Assembly (NCBI RefSeq): GCF_000026045.1
Contig: NC_007426.1
Span: 1,984,001-2,048,000 of the forward strand
Direction of reading: 5' to 3'
Source: Natronomonas pharaonis DSM 2160
GTDB taxonomy: Archaea > Halobacteriota > Halobacteria > Halobacteriales > Haloarculaceae
Length of the DNA: 64,000 bases
The position numbers were made by a program, and so were the translations under genes. The notes under the pieces are model-generated. The model was not told the origin of the DNA and searched no databases. It saw nothing but the letters and a program-made list of their open reading frames with translations. This document shows positions 24,960-34,808 of this stretch, piece by piece. Position 1 is the first letter of the stretch; the number at the start of each line of letters is the position of its first letter.

Positions 24960-24968
24960 TTATTTATG
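24960..24968 (+). promoter_or_regulatory. TATA box for the livHMGF operon
   Basis: TTATTTATG on the plus strand; start of transcription expected near 24990, giving a leader of about 14 nt before ATG 25004. Confidence 0.55.
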
Positions 24969-25003
24969 GTCCGGACCGCGAACCTACCCAGTGAATCGTA
25001 TCC

Positions 25004-26125
25004 ATGGACGTAGCTAACTCAACGCTGGCCGCTTCGATACGGGAGCGACCGGGCACCGCCCTCGTTGGACTGTTCGGTGTCCTGCTCGCTGTCGACCTCG
25101 TCGCGAAGCTGGCCGGCGTACAGCTCGGGCCGATAGGCGGCCGGCTCTCTGTTGGCCGCTTTACCAGCGGTCTCACACAGGGCATCGTCATCGGCGTCAT
25201 CATCGGACTTGCCGGCATCGGCCTGTCGATGACGTACAGCATTCTGAACTTCGCGAACTTCTCGCACGGTGACCTCATCACCGTGGGCGCTTTCAGTGGC
25301 TGGGGCGTCGCGTATCTGATTTTGGGCTGGGGCATCGTCGCGACCGACCCCGAGTACGGAATCGGAACGCTGCTTCTCGTCCGCCGCCCCGGCGTCGGCT
25401 TTACTGAACTGGGCGCGAGCGTCCTGCTGTCACCGTGGGCCATCCTCGGCGGGCTCGTGGCAGCGGCAGTGATTACGGCGCTGCTCGCGCTCGCCATCGA
25501 CCGTGTTGTCTACAAGCCGATGCGAGACCGGAGCGGCATCTCCCTGCTCATCGTCTCTATCGGTGTGGCGCTCGTGCTCCGCTACGGCATCCAGTTCATC
25601 TACGGTCCCGGCACCCGACCGGTCACCTCCAGCGAACGGACGCTCGAACTGGGCGTTGCGTCCATCGACACCCACCTCGCAACCATCGTCGTCGTCGGCG
25701 TCGGGCTCATCATCGGAACGCACTACCTGCTCCAGCAGACGAAACTCGGGACGGCGATGCGGGCCATGTCCGACAACAAGGACCTCGCGCTCGTGACTGG
25801 CATCCCGACCGAGCGAACGATAACGTGGACGTGGCTCATCGGCGGCGGGCTGGCCGGCGCGAGTGGCTTCCTCTACATCCTGATTCAGACGCTGCAGTTC
25901 GACCGGGGCTGGCTGCTGTTGCTGCTCATCTTCGCTGCGGTTATCCTCGGTGGCATCGGCTCGATATACGGAGCCATCGCGGGCGGGCTCGTCATCGGTC
26001 TCGTCTTCCAGCTGTCGCCGATATGGGTCGGCAGCGACTTCAACTACGTCGCCGCCTACGCGATTATGATACTCGTGTTGCTGCTCCGGCCTGAAGGGCT
26101 GTTCAAGGGGGTGTCAACAGCATGA
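25004..26125 (+). CDS. livH: Branched-chain amino acid-type ABC transporter permease
   Basis: A 373-residue LivH-family permease with about eight to nine transmembrane helices. Signature pieces: GLAGIGLSMTYSILNFANFSHGDLITVGAF near the N-terminus and GLAGASGFLY and VILGGIGSIYGAIAGGLVIG near the C-terminus, the coupling loop region. It forms half of the membrane channel with LivM. Overlaps livM by ATGA. Substrate could be branched-chain amino acids, urea or amides; the family name alone does not settle this. Confidence 0.93.
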   Translation: MDVANSTLAASIRERPGTALVGLFGVLLAVDLVAKLAGVQLGPIGGRLSVGRFTSGLTQGIVIGVIIGLAGIGLSMTYSILNFANFSHGDLITVGAFSGWGVAYLILGWGIVATDPEYGIGTLLLVRRPGVGFTELGASVLLSPWAILGGLVAAAVITALLALAIDRVVYKPMRDRSGISLLIVSIGVALVLRYGIQFIYGPGTRPVTSSERTLELGVASIDTHLATIVVVGVGLIIGTHYLLQQTKLGTAMRAMSDNKDLALVTGIPTERTITWTWLIGGGLAGASGFLYILIQTLQFDRGWLLLLLIFAAVILGGIGSIYGAIAGGLVIGLVFQLSPIWVGSDFNYVAAYAIMILVLLLRPEGLFKGVSTA

Positions 26126-27429
26126 GCGACTCACTGCTCGGACGAATCGGCGGTGCGCTCGAAGAGCGGGACCTGCTGTTGGTCCTGTTGACGCTTGGAC
26201 TTGTCTACGTGCTGTTTGCGCTGTCGGTTCTCGACCAAGGGCTCGGAAGCATTGTCTCGACGCTGGCCCGAGTGACGTTCCTCTCGCTTTCCTTTGCGCT
26301 CGTCGCGCTGGCGCTGAATCTCCACTGGGGTTACACCGGCCTGTTCAACATCGGTGTCGTCGCGTTCATGATGGTCGGCGTCTACACGATGGCGATGCTG
26401 ACCCGGCCGCCGGACCCGGCCTTCGGCGCACCCGGTCTGGGGCTGCCGCTGTGGGTCGGCATCCTCGCCGGTGTCGCCGTAGCGGCTATCCTCGGCTTGC
26501 TCACCGCCCTGCCGGCGCTTCGGCTTCGGGCCGACTATCTCGCCATCGTCACGCTGGGGCTTTCCGAAATCGTCCGACTGACCATCGCGTCCGGTGACTT
26601 CAACGAGTGGCTCATCGAGAACGTCGGTGCCGGTACCGGCAGCGCGACGAGCCTGACCTTCACGGTCAGCCCACAGACGCCGATACGGGGGCTCTATTTC
26701 ACCGATGCCGGCGACCCGACGGCGCTTGGGACGGCCGTGTTCGGGGTCACAGACGACCTCGGCATCAGCCAGTCGGCGGTCGTCGACTGGACGTACATCC
26801 TGGCGCTGGCGGTGGTGCTCATCGCCGTCTATCTCTTCTTGGAGCGGCTCGGCCGCTCACCGTTTGGCCGGATTCTAAAAGCCATCAGAGAAGACGAGGT
26901 GGTCGCCAGCTCCCTCGGCAAGGATATCCGAATGGCGAAAATCAAGGTGTTTGTCATCGGCTGTGCGCTGATGGGGCTTGGCGGCATCCTCTGGTACGGA
27001 GCCGAGGGGGCGGCCAACCCACAGGCGATGACGTACTCGCCGCTGTACACCTTCTACATCTTCATCGCCGTCATCGTCGGCGGGGCCGGCTCCAACACCG
27101 GCAGCGTGCTTGGCGGCATCGTCTTTGCCAGCTTCCTCTTCGAGGGGCCACGTCGCGCTGGAGGGTTCGTCAGAGACCGTATCGCGGCTGATGTCGACAC
27201 GCCGGAGAACTTCGCTGAAGCGGTCGCACCGTTCAGCTCGCTCGATTTCACGCCGTTTATCGCCTACGCAACGGACGAGATTGCGGCGCTGCAGTTCGTG
27301 TTGCTCGGCCTCGTACTGATTTTCATCATGCACCGACGCCCGGACGGCCTCCTTGGCCACCGTGTCGAAACAGCATCGGCGGTTGACCTCTCAGAACGCC
27401 CCGAGACGGGGGGTGACGACAATGAGTGA
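26122..27429 (+). CDS. livM: Branched-chain amino acid-type ABC transporter permease
   Basis: A 435-residue LivM-family permease, the second membrane subunit. ALNLHWGYTGLFNIGVVAFMMVG, LRADYLAIVTLGLSEIVRL and GRILKAIREDEVVASSLGKD are typical. A large extra segment (NVGAGTGSATSLTFTVSPQTP, about residues 168-210) between helices lies outside, and the C-terminal region is extended and acidic. Start overlaps livH stop (ATGA); the end overlaps livG by eight bases. Confidence 0.93.
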   Translation: MSDSLLGRIGGALEERDLLLVLLTLGLVYVLFALSVLDQGLGSIVSTLARVTFLSLSFALVALALNLHWGYTGLFNIGVVAFMMVGVYTMAMLTRPPDPAFGAPGLGLPLWVGILAGVAVAAILGLLTALPALRLRADYLAIVTLGLSEIVRLTIASGDFNEWLIENVGAGTGSATSLTFTVSPQTPIRGLYFTDAGDPTALGTAVFGVTDDLGISQSAVVDWTYILALAVVLIAVYLFLERLGRSPFGRILKAIREDEVVASSLGKDIRMAKIKVFVIGCALMGLGGILWYGAEGAANPQAMTYSPLYTFYIFIAVIVGGAGSNTGSVLGGIVFASFLFEGPRRAGGFVRDRIAADVDTPENFAEAVAPFSSLDFTPFIAYATDEIAALQFVLLGLVLIFIMHRRPDGLLGHRVETASAVDLSERPETGGDDNE

Positions 27430-28279
27430 CGCACCGACTGCAGCCCCGCCGGAAGAACTCGGCGAAGTCGAAGACTCACCGACAGAACAGGCCGCCCAAG
27501 AGACGCCGCCGGGACTGCCGCTTCGGGTCAACAACCTCAAAAAAGAGTTCGGCGGTATCACCGCTGTGGACGGTGCCAGTTTCCAGGTTGAGGAGGGGAC
27601 ACTGACCGGCCTCATCGGTCCGAACGGGGCCGGCAAATCGACGACGTTCAACTGCATCACCGGCGTCCACAAGGCGACGAGTGGGCACATCCACTTCAAA
27701 GACGAGGAGATTACCGGCCTCGAACCGTACGAGATCGCTCAAAAAGGCCTCGTCAGGACGTTCCAGATAGCCAGAGAGCTCGAAGAGATGACCGTCCTCG
27801 AAAACCTCATGCTCGCGCCGAAAAACCAGCGTGGCGAGGCCATTTGGCGGTCGGTGACCCCCGGCGCGCGACGCGGCGTCATCGCGGAGGAAAAGGACGT
27901 CCGAAAGCGGGCCTGGGAGACGCTGGAGTTCTTCGAGATCGACCATCTTGCCCACGAGTACGCTGGTGGGCTTTCGGGCGGCCAACGGAAGCTGCTGGAG
28001 ATGGCACGGGCGCTGATGACCGACCCCGAGATGGTGCTGCTCGACGAACCGCTCGCCGGTGTCAATCCGACGCTCGAAGAGAAAATTCTCGACCGCATCC
28101 ACGAGCTCCGAGAGCAGGGCCAGACCTTCCTGCTCGTCGAACACGATATGGACGTTATCATGAACAACTGCGAGCACATCATCGTCATGCACCAAGGACA
28201 GGTCCTCGCTGAGGGGACAGCAGAGGACATCCGAGACAACGACCAGGTAATCGAGGCCTACTTGGGGGAGGACATATGA
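27422..28279 (+). CDS. livG: ABC transporter ATP-binding protein, LivG type
   Basis: A 285-residue ATPase. Walker A GPNGAGKSTT, Q-loop region, signature LSGGQRKLLEMARAL, Walker B MVLLDEPLAGVNP, and the H-loop VEHDMDVIMN. The start at ATG 27422 overlaps the livM stop by eight bases; the N-terminal 30 residues are an acidic Pro-rich extension before LRVNNLKKEFGG. An inserted, positively charged segment GEAIWRSVTPGARRGVI near residues 137-154 is normal for LivG. Stop overlaps livF (ATGA). Confidence 0.94.
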   Translation: MSDAPTAAPPEELGEVEDSPTEQAAQETPPGLPLRVNNLKKEFGGITAVDGASFQVEEGTLTGLIGPNGAGKSTTFNCITGVHKATSGHIHFKDEEITGLEPYEIAQKGLVRTFQIARELEEMTVLENLMLAPKNQRGEAIWRSVTPGARRGVIAEEKDVRKRAWETLEFFEIDHLAHEYAGGLSGGQRKLLEMARALMTDPEMVLLDEPLAGVNPTLEEKILDRIHELREQGQTFLLVEHDMDVIMNNCEHIIVMHQGQVLAEGTAEDIRDNDQVIEAYLGEDI

Positions 28280-29139
28280 GCGACGACGCGACCGTCGGCA
28301 CGGAGACGATGACGACCGAAGGCGAGAGCATCCTCGAAATTCGCTCGCTGGATGCCGGCTACGGCGACCTGCAGATTCTGAGTGATGTCGACCTCGATGT
28401 CGACGACGGCGAATACGTCACGATTGTCGGCCCGAACGGGGCCGGCAAGTCGACGGTGATGAAATCCGTTTTCGGCCTGACAACGCACATGGGCGGGACC
28501 GTCACCTTCGACGACGAAGAGATACAGGACCACTCGCCGGAGCGCATCATTCGGACCGGCATCGGGTTCGTTCCACAGACCGACAACGTCTTCGGCGGGC
28601 TGACGGTCCGGGAAAACCTCGAGATGGGTGCGTACATCCTCGAAGCAACACCCGCCGACCTCGCCGAGCAGTATCCCCGAACGGCCGGGCAGCTCTCGCA
28701 GTCGTCGCTGGAGTCGCTGTGCCGATGGGTACCGCTACATCGCGTGCTTGGCGACTCGGTCCCACAGGACCGCATCGACACCATCTACGACCGGTTCCCG
28801 ATACTCGAAGAGCGAAAGCACCAGAAGGCCGGAACACTCTCCGGCGGCCAGCGGCAGATGGTCGCGATGGGGCGGGCGCTGATGCTCGACCCCGACCTGC
28901 TGTTACTTGACGAGCCGTCGGCGGGGCTGGCCCCCGACCTCGTTGAGGACATGTTCGACCGCATCGACCGCATCAACGACGCCGGAACAGCCATTCTGAT
29001 GGTCGAGCAGAACGCCAAGGAGGCGCTGCGGCGCTGTGACCGCGGATACGTGCTTGTTGACGGGCAGAACCGCTACATGGACAGCGGCGACGCGCTGCTG
29101 GCGGACGACCAAGTCAGACAGGACTTCCTCGGCGGGTAA
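28276..29139 (+). CDS. livF: ABC transporter ATP-binding protein, LivF type with insertion
   Basis: A 287-residue ATPase. Walker A GPNGAGKSTV, signature LSGGQRQMVAMGRAL, Walker B LLLLDEPSAGLAP, H-loop VEQNAKEAL. Compared with ordinary LivF, where GAY is soon followed by the helix leading to YERFPRL, there are about 40 extra residues at about 124-164 (from ATPADLAEQYPRTAGQ to RVLGDSVPQ). The insertion is in the helical region that faces the permeases. Last gene of livHMGF, ended by a run of A's at 29138 that on the opposite strand serves as a T-rich terminator. Confidence 0.92.
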   Translation: MSDDATVGTETMTTEGESILEIRSLDAGYGDLQILSDVDLDVDDGEYVTIVGPNGAGKSTVMKSVFGLTTHMGGTVTFDDEEIQDHSPERIIRTGIGFVPQTDNVFGGLTVRENLEMGAYILEATPADLAEQYPRTAGQLSQSSLESLCRWVPLHRVLGDSVPQDRIDTIYDRFPILEERKHQKAGTLSGGQRQMVAMGRALMLDPDLLLLDEPSAGLAPDLVEDMFDRIDRINDAGTAILMVEQNAKEALRRCDRGYVLVDGQNRYMDSGDALLADDQVRQDFLGG

Positions 29140-29150
29140 AAAAGCAAAAA
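29138..29150 (-). terminator. T-rich terminator for the livJ-like gene
   Basis: On the minus strand the bases just after the livJ-like stop read TTTTTGCTTTTTT, a typical archaeal U-tract terminator. It overlaps the last codon of livF, so the two convergent genes share this 28-bp border. Confidence 0.6.
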
Positions 29151-29166
29151 CGGATTTTGTGACGCG

Positions 29167-30471
29167 TTACGTGTCGAGGACTTCAGCCCACTGGCTGGAG
29201 TAGGACGGCTGTTCCGGCTCGAAGGAGACCTGCTGGAAGACCTCACCGCCGAGGTCCTCAAAGCCGTTGACGTAGCTTGCTTCGAGCGCCTGCCCGTACT
29301 CGTCGTTGAGATACAGCGTCGCCGTGTTGTCGTGGCCGAGTCGGTCCATGACGACCTCCGCCATCACCGGACCCTGCAGGGCGTCGGAGGGTGCTGTTCG
29401 GAAGATGTAGCCGTCGTCATCAAGCTCGGTGACGCCAGGAGCCGTCGAAGCCGGCGAGATGCCGACCACGGAGTTGGGTACGTAGACCTCCGTGGAGACA
29501 GGGAAGTTCTGGTCGGAACCGGCCGGGCCGACGACCGCCGGGTAGCCGGCGTTGACGAGCGACTCCGCGCTGGAGATAGCCGCCGTTGGGTCGGTCTGTG
29601 TATCCTCGACGGACGTGTCAACAGACACGTTGAGGTCGGCATCGTTGATTTGTGTGGCAGCCAGCAGGGCACCGTCACGAATCGGGCCACCGAGCGGCCC
29701 GAGGTCTCCGGTCTCGGGCATCAACACGCCGACCATCGCCTCGAACTCATCGACACCAACCGGGTCCTCGGCAGTGACATCACCGATTTCGCCGGCCTCA
29801 AGTTCGAGGCTGTCGACGACTTCGAGTTGCCCGCCTTGGAAATCGACGATATCGTAGGCCGCAGAGACGATGTCGCCGTTTTCGTCGAAGTCAACGCTGG
29901 AGGACGCGCCCTGGTAGTTGATCGAGTCGCCGGCTGCGACCGTCTCGACGGCTTCGGGAAGTTCAGCCGGGCCGAACTCCTCGCCGTTGGGGTTGGCAAC
30001 GGTCGCCATTCGGTCCCGGATGGCCTCGCCGTCGTTTTCGCCGGCCGCAACCGCAGCCAGTACCGAAACGGCCATGGCGTCGTAGGCGTGGCTGGTGAAC
30101 ACGCTCGGTGCCTCGCCGTATTCGTCCTCGTAGCTGTCGGCGAAAAAGTCCGCTCCCGGACCGTCAGCCGCCGGCTCGGTGCCGATGACGTTGTCCATGT
30201 CGTTGTCGACATCGCCCGGGAGGTCGCTGTCGATGAGCCCATCCGGAACGATGATGTCAACATCGTAGTCGTCGGCGAACTCGCCGTAGTAGTCGCGGAA
30301 CAACTGGATGCCGGACTGTGGGAAGCCGACAACCATCACCGAGTCGGGCGTCTGAGCGACACCATCCCCGTTTCCGTTCCCGTTCCCGTTGCCGTTACAG
30401 CCAGCCAGCGCGACCATGCTCGCTGCGCCGGCGGCTTTCAATACGTTGCGTCGGTTGATGTGACGTGTCAT
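29167..30471 (-). CDS. Liv-type substrate-binding lipoprotein, circularly permuted
   Basis: A 434-residue lipoprotein: Tat-like RRNVLKAAG, lipobox VALAGC (Cys25), then a GN-rich spacer to about residue 37. What follows is out of order. Residues about 39-229 (SVMVVGFPQSGIQLFRDYY to FDENGDIVSAAYDI) are what normally form the second half of a type I binding protein and include the usual C-terminal end. Residues about 245-434 (VGVLMPETGDLGPLGGPIRDG to SSQWAEVLDT) are the normal N-terminal half and stop right where the first half would continue (AQTPDS). The reading frame is intact. It faces livHMGF, its likely transporter; the ligand is unknown. Confidence 0.9.
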   Translation of the reverse strand: MTRHINRRNVLKAAGAASMVALAGCNGNGNGNGNGDGVAQTPDSVMVVGFPQSGIQLFRDYYGEFADDYDVDIIVPDGLIDSDLPGDVDNDMDNVIGTEPAADGPGADFFADSYEDEYGEAPSVFTSHAYDAMAVSVLAAVAAGENDGEAIRDRMATVANPNGEEFGPAELPEAVETVAAGDSINYQGASSSVDFDENGDIVSAAYDIVDFQGGQLEVVDSLELEAGEIGDVTAEDPVGVDEFEAMVGVLMPETGDLGPLGGPIRDGALLAATQINDADLNVSVDTSVEDTQTDPTAAISSAESLVNAGYPAVVGPAGSDQNFPVSTEVYVPNSVVGISPASTAPGVTELDDDGYIFRTAPSDALQGPVMAEVVMDRLGHDNTATLYLNDEYGQALEASYVNGFEDLGGEVFQQVSFEPEQPSYSSQWAEVLDT

Positions 30472-30497
30472 ACTGGAGAATCATAACAAGGCCCCCT

Positions 30498-30506
30498 GTA
30501 TAAAGG
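30498..30506 (-). promoter_or_regulatory. TATA box for the livJ-like gene
   Basis: Reverse-strand CTTTATACA centred about 30 nt before ATG 30471; indicates a separate, near-leaderless transcript convergent with livHMGF. Confidence 0.6.
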
Positions 30507-30556
30507 TATCCACAGCCACAAAAGTACCGGCCGCAATGTTCGTGGCGGCTACCGTA

Positions 30557-31318
30557 CTACCGGGCGAACTCGACGTCGGTGTTTTCCTCACGACACGTCT
30601 CAAGCGCATGCTTTGCTGCCATCCCGGCGGCCTGAGCGGTTCGGTCGAGGCCGACACCGACTTTCAGCTCGACGCCGACGGTTTCGTTGACGTGCTCGAT
30701 GGCGTCGAGATATGCTGCCTCGTCGATACCGTCACAGACTGCGATGATATTGTCGCCGCCGACGAAGAACGACAGCGAGTCGTTCTCGTGGCGCATATAC
30801 CGCATCAACTCGGCGTAGCCCTGTTCGATGTTGATAAACGAGTCGAACTCGTTGAGCTGGTCTGTATACTTGCCCGTCGCATCGTTGACATCGAAATGAG
30901 CGATTTGTACGTCGGTGTCGGTCCGCTCGGACGGCTGAATCGGGTCGCCACGAAGGATTTCAGTGCGGCCCTTGTCCTGTGCGCTGCCGGCATCCTGTAG
31001 CTGGTCGGTCGCGGTGCCGAGCGCCGCGGCTGGCGACGAATCAACGCCGATGCTCAGGCTCACCGTCACGGGGTACCGGTTGCCAACGGATTCCTGAATC
31101 AGCGCGTGAGCGTCGGCATCGAGGCCGTTCGTAACCGCCACCATATTGTCGAAACGGGTAAAGAAAACATAGCCCATCCGGTTGCCGATAAGCTGAGAGA
31201 GGTCGGCGTAGAGCCGCGATTGCAGGGTCTGTAAGTCGACTTCGCGGCGCGGTTCGGGGGTGACAGTCCACGGACCGTAGTTGTCTATCTGAACGAGCGT
31301 TACCTGTGTGTTCGTCAC
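30557..31318 (-). CDS. GTP cyclohydrolase III (arCH3 type)
   Basis: A 253-residue enzyme that opens the GTP ring to a formamidopyrimidine, an early step of archaeal flavin (riboflavin/F420) synthesis. It has two related halves with cyclase-like cores, MGYVFFTRFDNMVAVTNG and NDSLSFFVGGDNIIAVCDG, and VTVSLSIGVDSSP / VELKVGVGLDRTAQ. The frame is open upstream to 31486, but GTG 31318 gives the family start TNTQVTLVQIDNYGPWT, with a TATA-like box at 31341-31348, 26 nt upstream. Confidence 0.93.
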   Translation of the reverse strand: MTNTQVTLVQIDNYGPWTVTPEPRREVDLQTLQSRLYADLSQLIGNRMGYVFFTRFDNMVAVTNGLDADAHALIQESVGNRYPVTVSLSIGVDSSPAAALGTATDQLQDAGSAQDKGRTEILRGDPIQPSERTDTDVQIAHFDVNDATGKYTDQLNEFDSFINIEQGYAELMRYMRHENDSLSFFVGGDNIIAVCDGIDEAAYLDAIEHVNETVGVELKVGVGLDRTAQAAGMAAKHALETCREENTDVEFAR

Positions 31319-31340
31319 ATGCCATACTCCGGTCGGGGTA

Positions 31341-31348
31341 GATATTTG
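31341..31348 (-). promoter_or_regulatory. TATA box for GTP cyclohydrolase III
   Basis: Reverse-strand AAATATC centred 26 nt before GTG 31318, supporting that start. Confidence 0.55.
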
Positions 31349-31397
31349 TCTTATCATCCCCGAACGTGCATCACAAAAACGAGACGGAAACCGCGGG

Positions 31398-31700
31398 CTA
31401 CGCGTGTTTCTCGACGTCGACTTCCCACATGTCGGCGTTCCGCATCGCTTGGCCGACCGCCTTGTGGAAGGAGACAATGTCGTCAAACTCCGATTGGTCG
31501 ACGTGCTCGAAGATATCGGCGACGCTTACGACCTCGCTGTGGTTGAGCCGAACCGGCTCGTCACCGTGCTCGTCAACGAAGTCGGAGGCCGAAAGCGGGA
31601 AGTCTCCCTCTTCGTCGAGTTTCTTTGCGAGTATCGCCTGCCCGTACTTCCGTTTCCCCTCGGAGCCTTCTTCGCCGTCGGGGTCGTGGGGCCAGTCCAT
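31398..31700 (-). CDS. Conserved haloarchaeal protein, DUF5785-like
   Basis: A 100-residue acidic protein. It begins DWPHDPDGEEGSEGKRKYG and has RLNHSEVVSVADIFEHVDQSEFDDIVSFHKAVGQAM. I associate it with a haloarchaeal-only family (DUF5785); function unknown. ATG 31700 was preferred to ATG 31721, since the homologous start is DWPHDPDG. It lies 79 bases upstream of the GTP cyclohydrolase III start on the same strand. Confidence 0.75.
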   Translation of the reverse strand: MDWPHDPDGEEGSEGKRKYGQAILAKKLDEEGDFPLSASDFVDEHGDEPVRLNHSEVVSVADIFEHVDQSEFDDIVSFHKAVGQAMRNADMWEVDVEKHA

Positions 31701-31890
31701 ACCAGTGTGTGGAGCAGCCACTATGAAAGCGTTTCCGCTCTCGGTCCGTCGTCGGCGGCGAGCGCGGCAGTATCCACGCGTGAAACGCTCGCAGTATTAA
31801 GTAGGCGGCGCGCTAATCTGTCGGTAACGTCAGCCGCCGTGGCCGTCGGCGACCGCCAGCGACGGCGACCACGGGGCCGACCTCAGAACC

Positions 31891-32373
31891 ATGTCCGAGG
31901 ACCAACCGCAGACGACCGAGACGAAGCAGGTACTTGAGTTTCGTCTCGGCGACGAGACCTACTGTGTGAGCATCGACTTCGTGACCGAAATCGTCGACAT
32001 GGGGGAGCTGACCCCCATTCCGAACTCCCCGCCGCACGTCGAGGGGGTCATCGACCTCCGTGGAAACACGACCTCGATCATCGACCCGAAAGTCGGACTC
32101 GACATCGAAGGCGAACTCGGCGAGCGCATCGTCATCTTCGATTCCGAAATCTTCGACGACGAGCGGTCGGTCGGGTGGGCCGTCGACAGCGTCGAGGAGG
32201 TGTCCGATATCGACCTCGAAGAGGTCGACGACTCGCCGGTCGAACAGGAGCACATCTATGGCCTCATCAAGCGCGAGGAGGATTTCGTCGTCTGGATAGA
32301 CCCCAAAACGATGGACAACGAGTTCGCCGCGGGCGAGGAGCTGGCGACGCCGGACGCGGTCTCGGAAAGCTAA
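31891..32373 (+). CDS. cheW: Chemotaxis coupling protein CheW
   Basis: A 160-residue CheW domain protein that would couple chemoreceptors to the CheA kinase. Features: LEFRLGDETYCVSIDFVTEIVDM at the start of the beta-barrel, PNSPPHVEGVIDLRGNTTSIIDPK (the core CheW signature) and GWAVDSVEEVSDID. No cheA, cheY or receptor gene is near, so this is either a remote copy or a member of an alternative pathway. Confidence 0.93.
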   Translation: MSEDQPQTTETKQVLEFRLGDETYCVSIDFVTEIVDMGELTPIPNSPPHVEGVIDLRGNTTSIIDPKVGLDIEGELGERIVIFDSEIFDDERSVGWAVDSVEEVSDIDLEEVDDSPVEQEHIYGLIKREEDFVVWIDPKTMDNEFAAGEELATPDAVSES

Positions 32374-32447
32374 GCCGCCAGGCAGGGTGACGGAGGCATC
32401 GACCGCAGAGAAAACACCTATCGGGACGCCTCCGGTAGGTGGCGGTG

Positions 32448-33011
32448 ATGAAGCTACGCGCGTGGACCCGCGAACACGTACTCGGCATCACCGTTGTCCT
32501 CTCCGTTGTCTCGCTTACGCTCGTCTTCGGCGCGGCTCTGCAGGCAGTCCCGACCGACCCGCTGCCGAAGCCGCAGCCGCTTCTCGACGCGATTCCGCAC
32601 GCCAACGCCGTCATTAGTCTCGCTGCTATCGGGACAATTCTCGGTGGCGTTTACGAGATTCGGCGCGGAAACGTCGACCGCCACCGACTGCTGATGGTCG
32701 CCAGCTTCCTGCTTTTCGCCGGCTTTCTCGTACTGTACCTCTACCGAGTCGCCATTGTTGGGCCAAGTGCGTTCCCCGGCGGAGAAACCGTCAGAACGTT
32801 CGTTTACCTGCCGTTCCTCGCAGTCCATATCGTGCTGGCGGTCGCCTGTGTCCCGTTCGTGTTCTATGCGCTCCTCGTCGCGGGGACCCGCCCAGTCGAA
32901 GAAATCTACCGGACGAACCACCGCACAGCGGGCCGAATCGCGGCCGCCCTGTGGTTGATTTCGTTCTCGATGGGGATTGTCATCTACCTGATGCTATATC
33001 ACATCTACTGA
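32448..33011 (+). CDS. DUF420 membrane protein
   Basis: A 187-residue protein with five predicted transmembrane helices. DUF420 members often sit near cytochrome oxidase or heme-biosynthesis genes; here no such gene is adjacent. Features: LQAVPTDPLPKPQPLLDAIPHANAV after the first helix, histidines in several spans (HAN, NRH-like DRHRLLM, YLPFLAVHI, NHRTAGR), which could bind metal or heme. ATG 32448 was taken over GTG 32439. Confidence 0.85.
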   Translation: MKLRAWTREHVLGITVVLSVVSLTLVFGAALQAVPTDPLPKPQPLLDAIPHANAVISLAAIGTILGGVYEIRRGNVDRHRLLMVASFLLFAGFLVLYLYRVAIVGPSAFPGGETVRTFVYLPFLAVHIVLAVACVPFVFYALLVAGTRPVEEIYRTNHRTAGRIAAALWLISFSMGIVIYLMLYHIY

Positions 33012-33044
33012 GTACCCAAGCCGTGGTATGCTTTCGCAGCCGAC

Positions 33045-33050
33045 AAAAAA
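33045..33050 (-). terminator. T-rich terminator after the acyl-CoA synthetase
   Basis: Six A's on the plus strand give TTTTTT 36-41 bases past the stop at 33086 on the minus strand, a likely archaeal terminator. Confidence 0.4.
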
Positions 33051-33085
33051 GAGACTACGTTCTGTAGGAACCGCCGTAGACCGCC

Positions 33086-34735
<1,650 letters not shown>

Positions 34736-34808
34736 ACGCTACACCACTACGAGTAACCACAACTTGATTCTTGGCACAAACTGTTGTAGCGTGTTAACTG
34801 AAAGAATC

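Noticed and set aside
30366-30396. GN repeat after the lipobox of the permuted binding protein as a functional microsatellite
   Set aside because: GN/GG linkers are normal after the lipobox in haloarchaeal lipoproteins; length variation is plausible but nothing shows regulation.
29167-30471. Frameshift or fusion of two separate genes instead of a permutation
   Set aside because: The two halves together make exactly one complete domain with no repeated or missing segment, in one frame with one leader.
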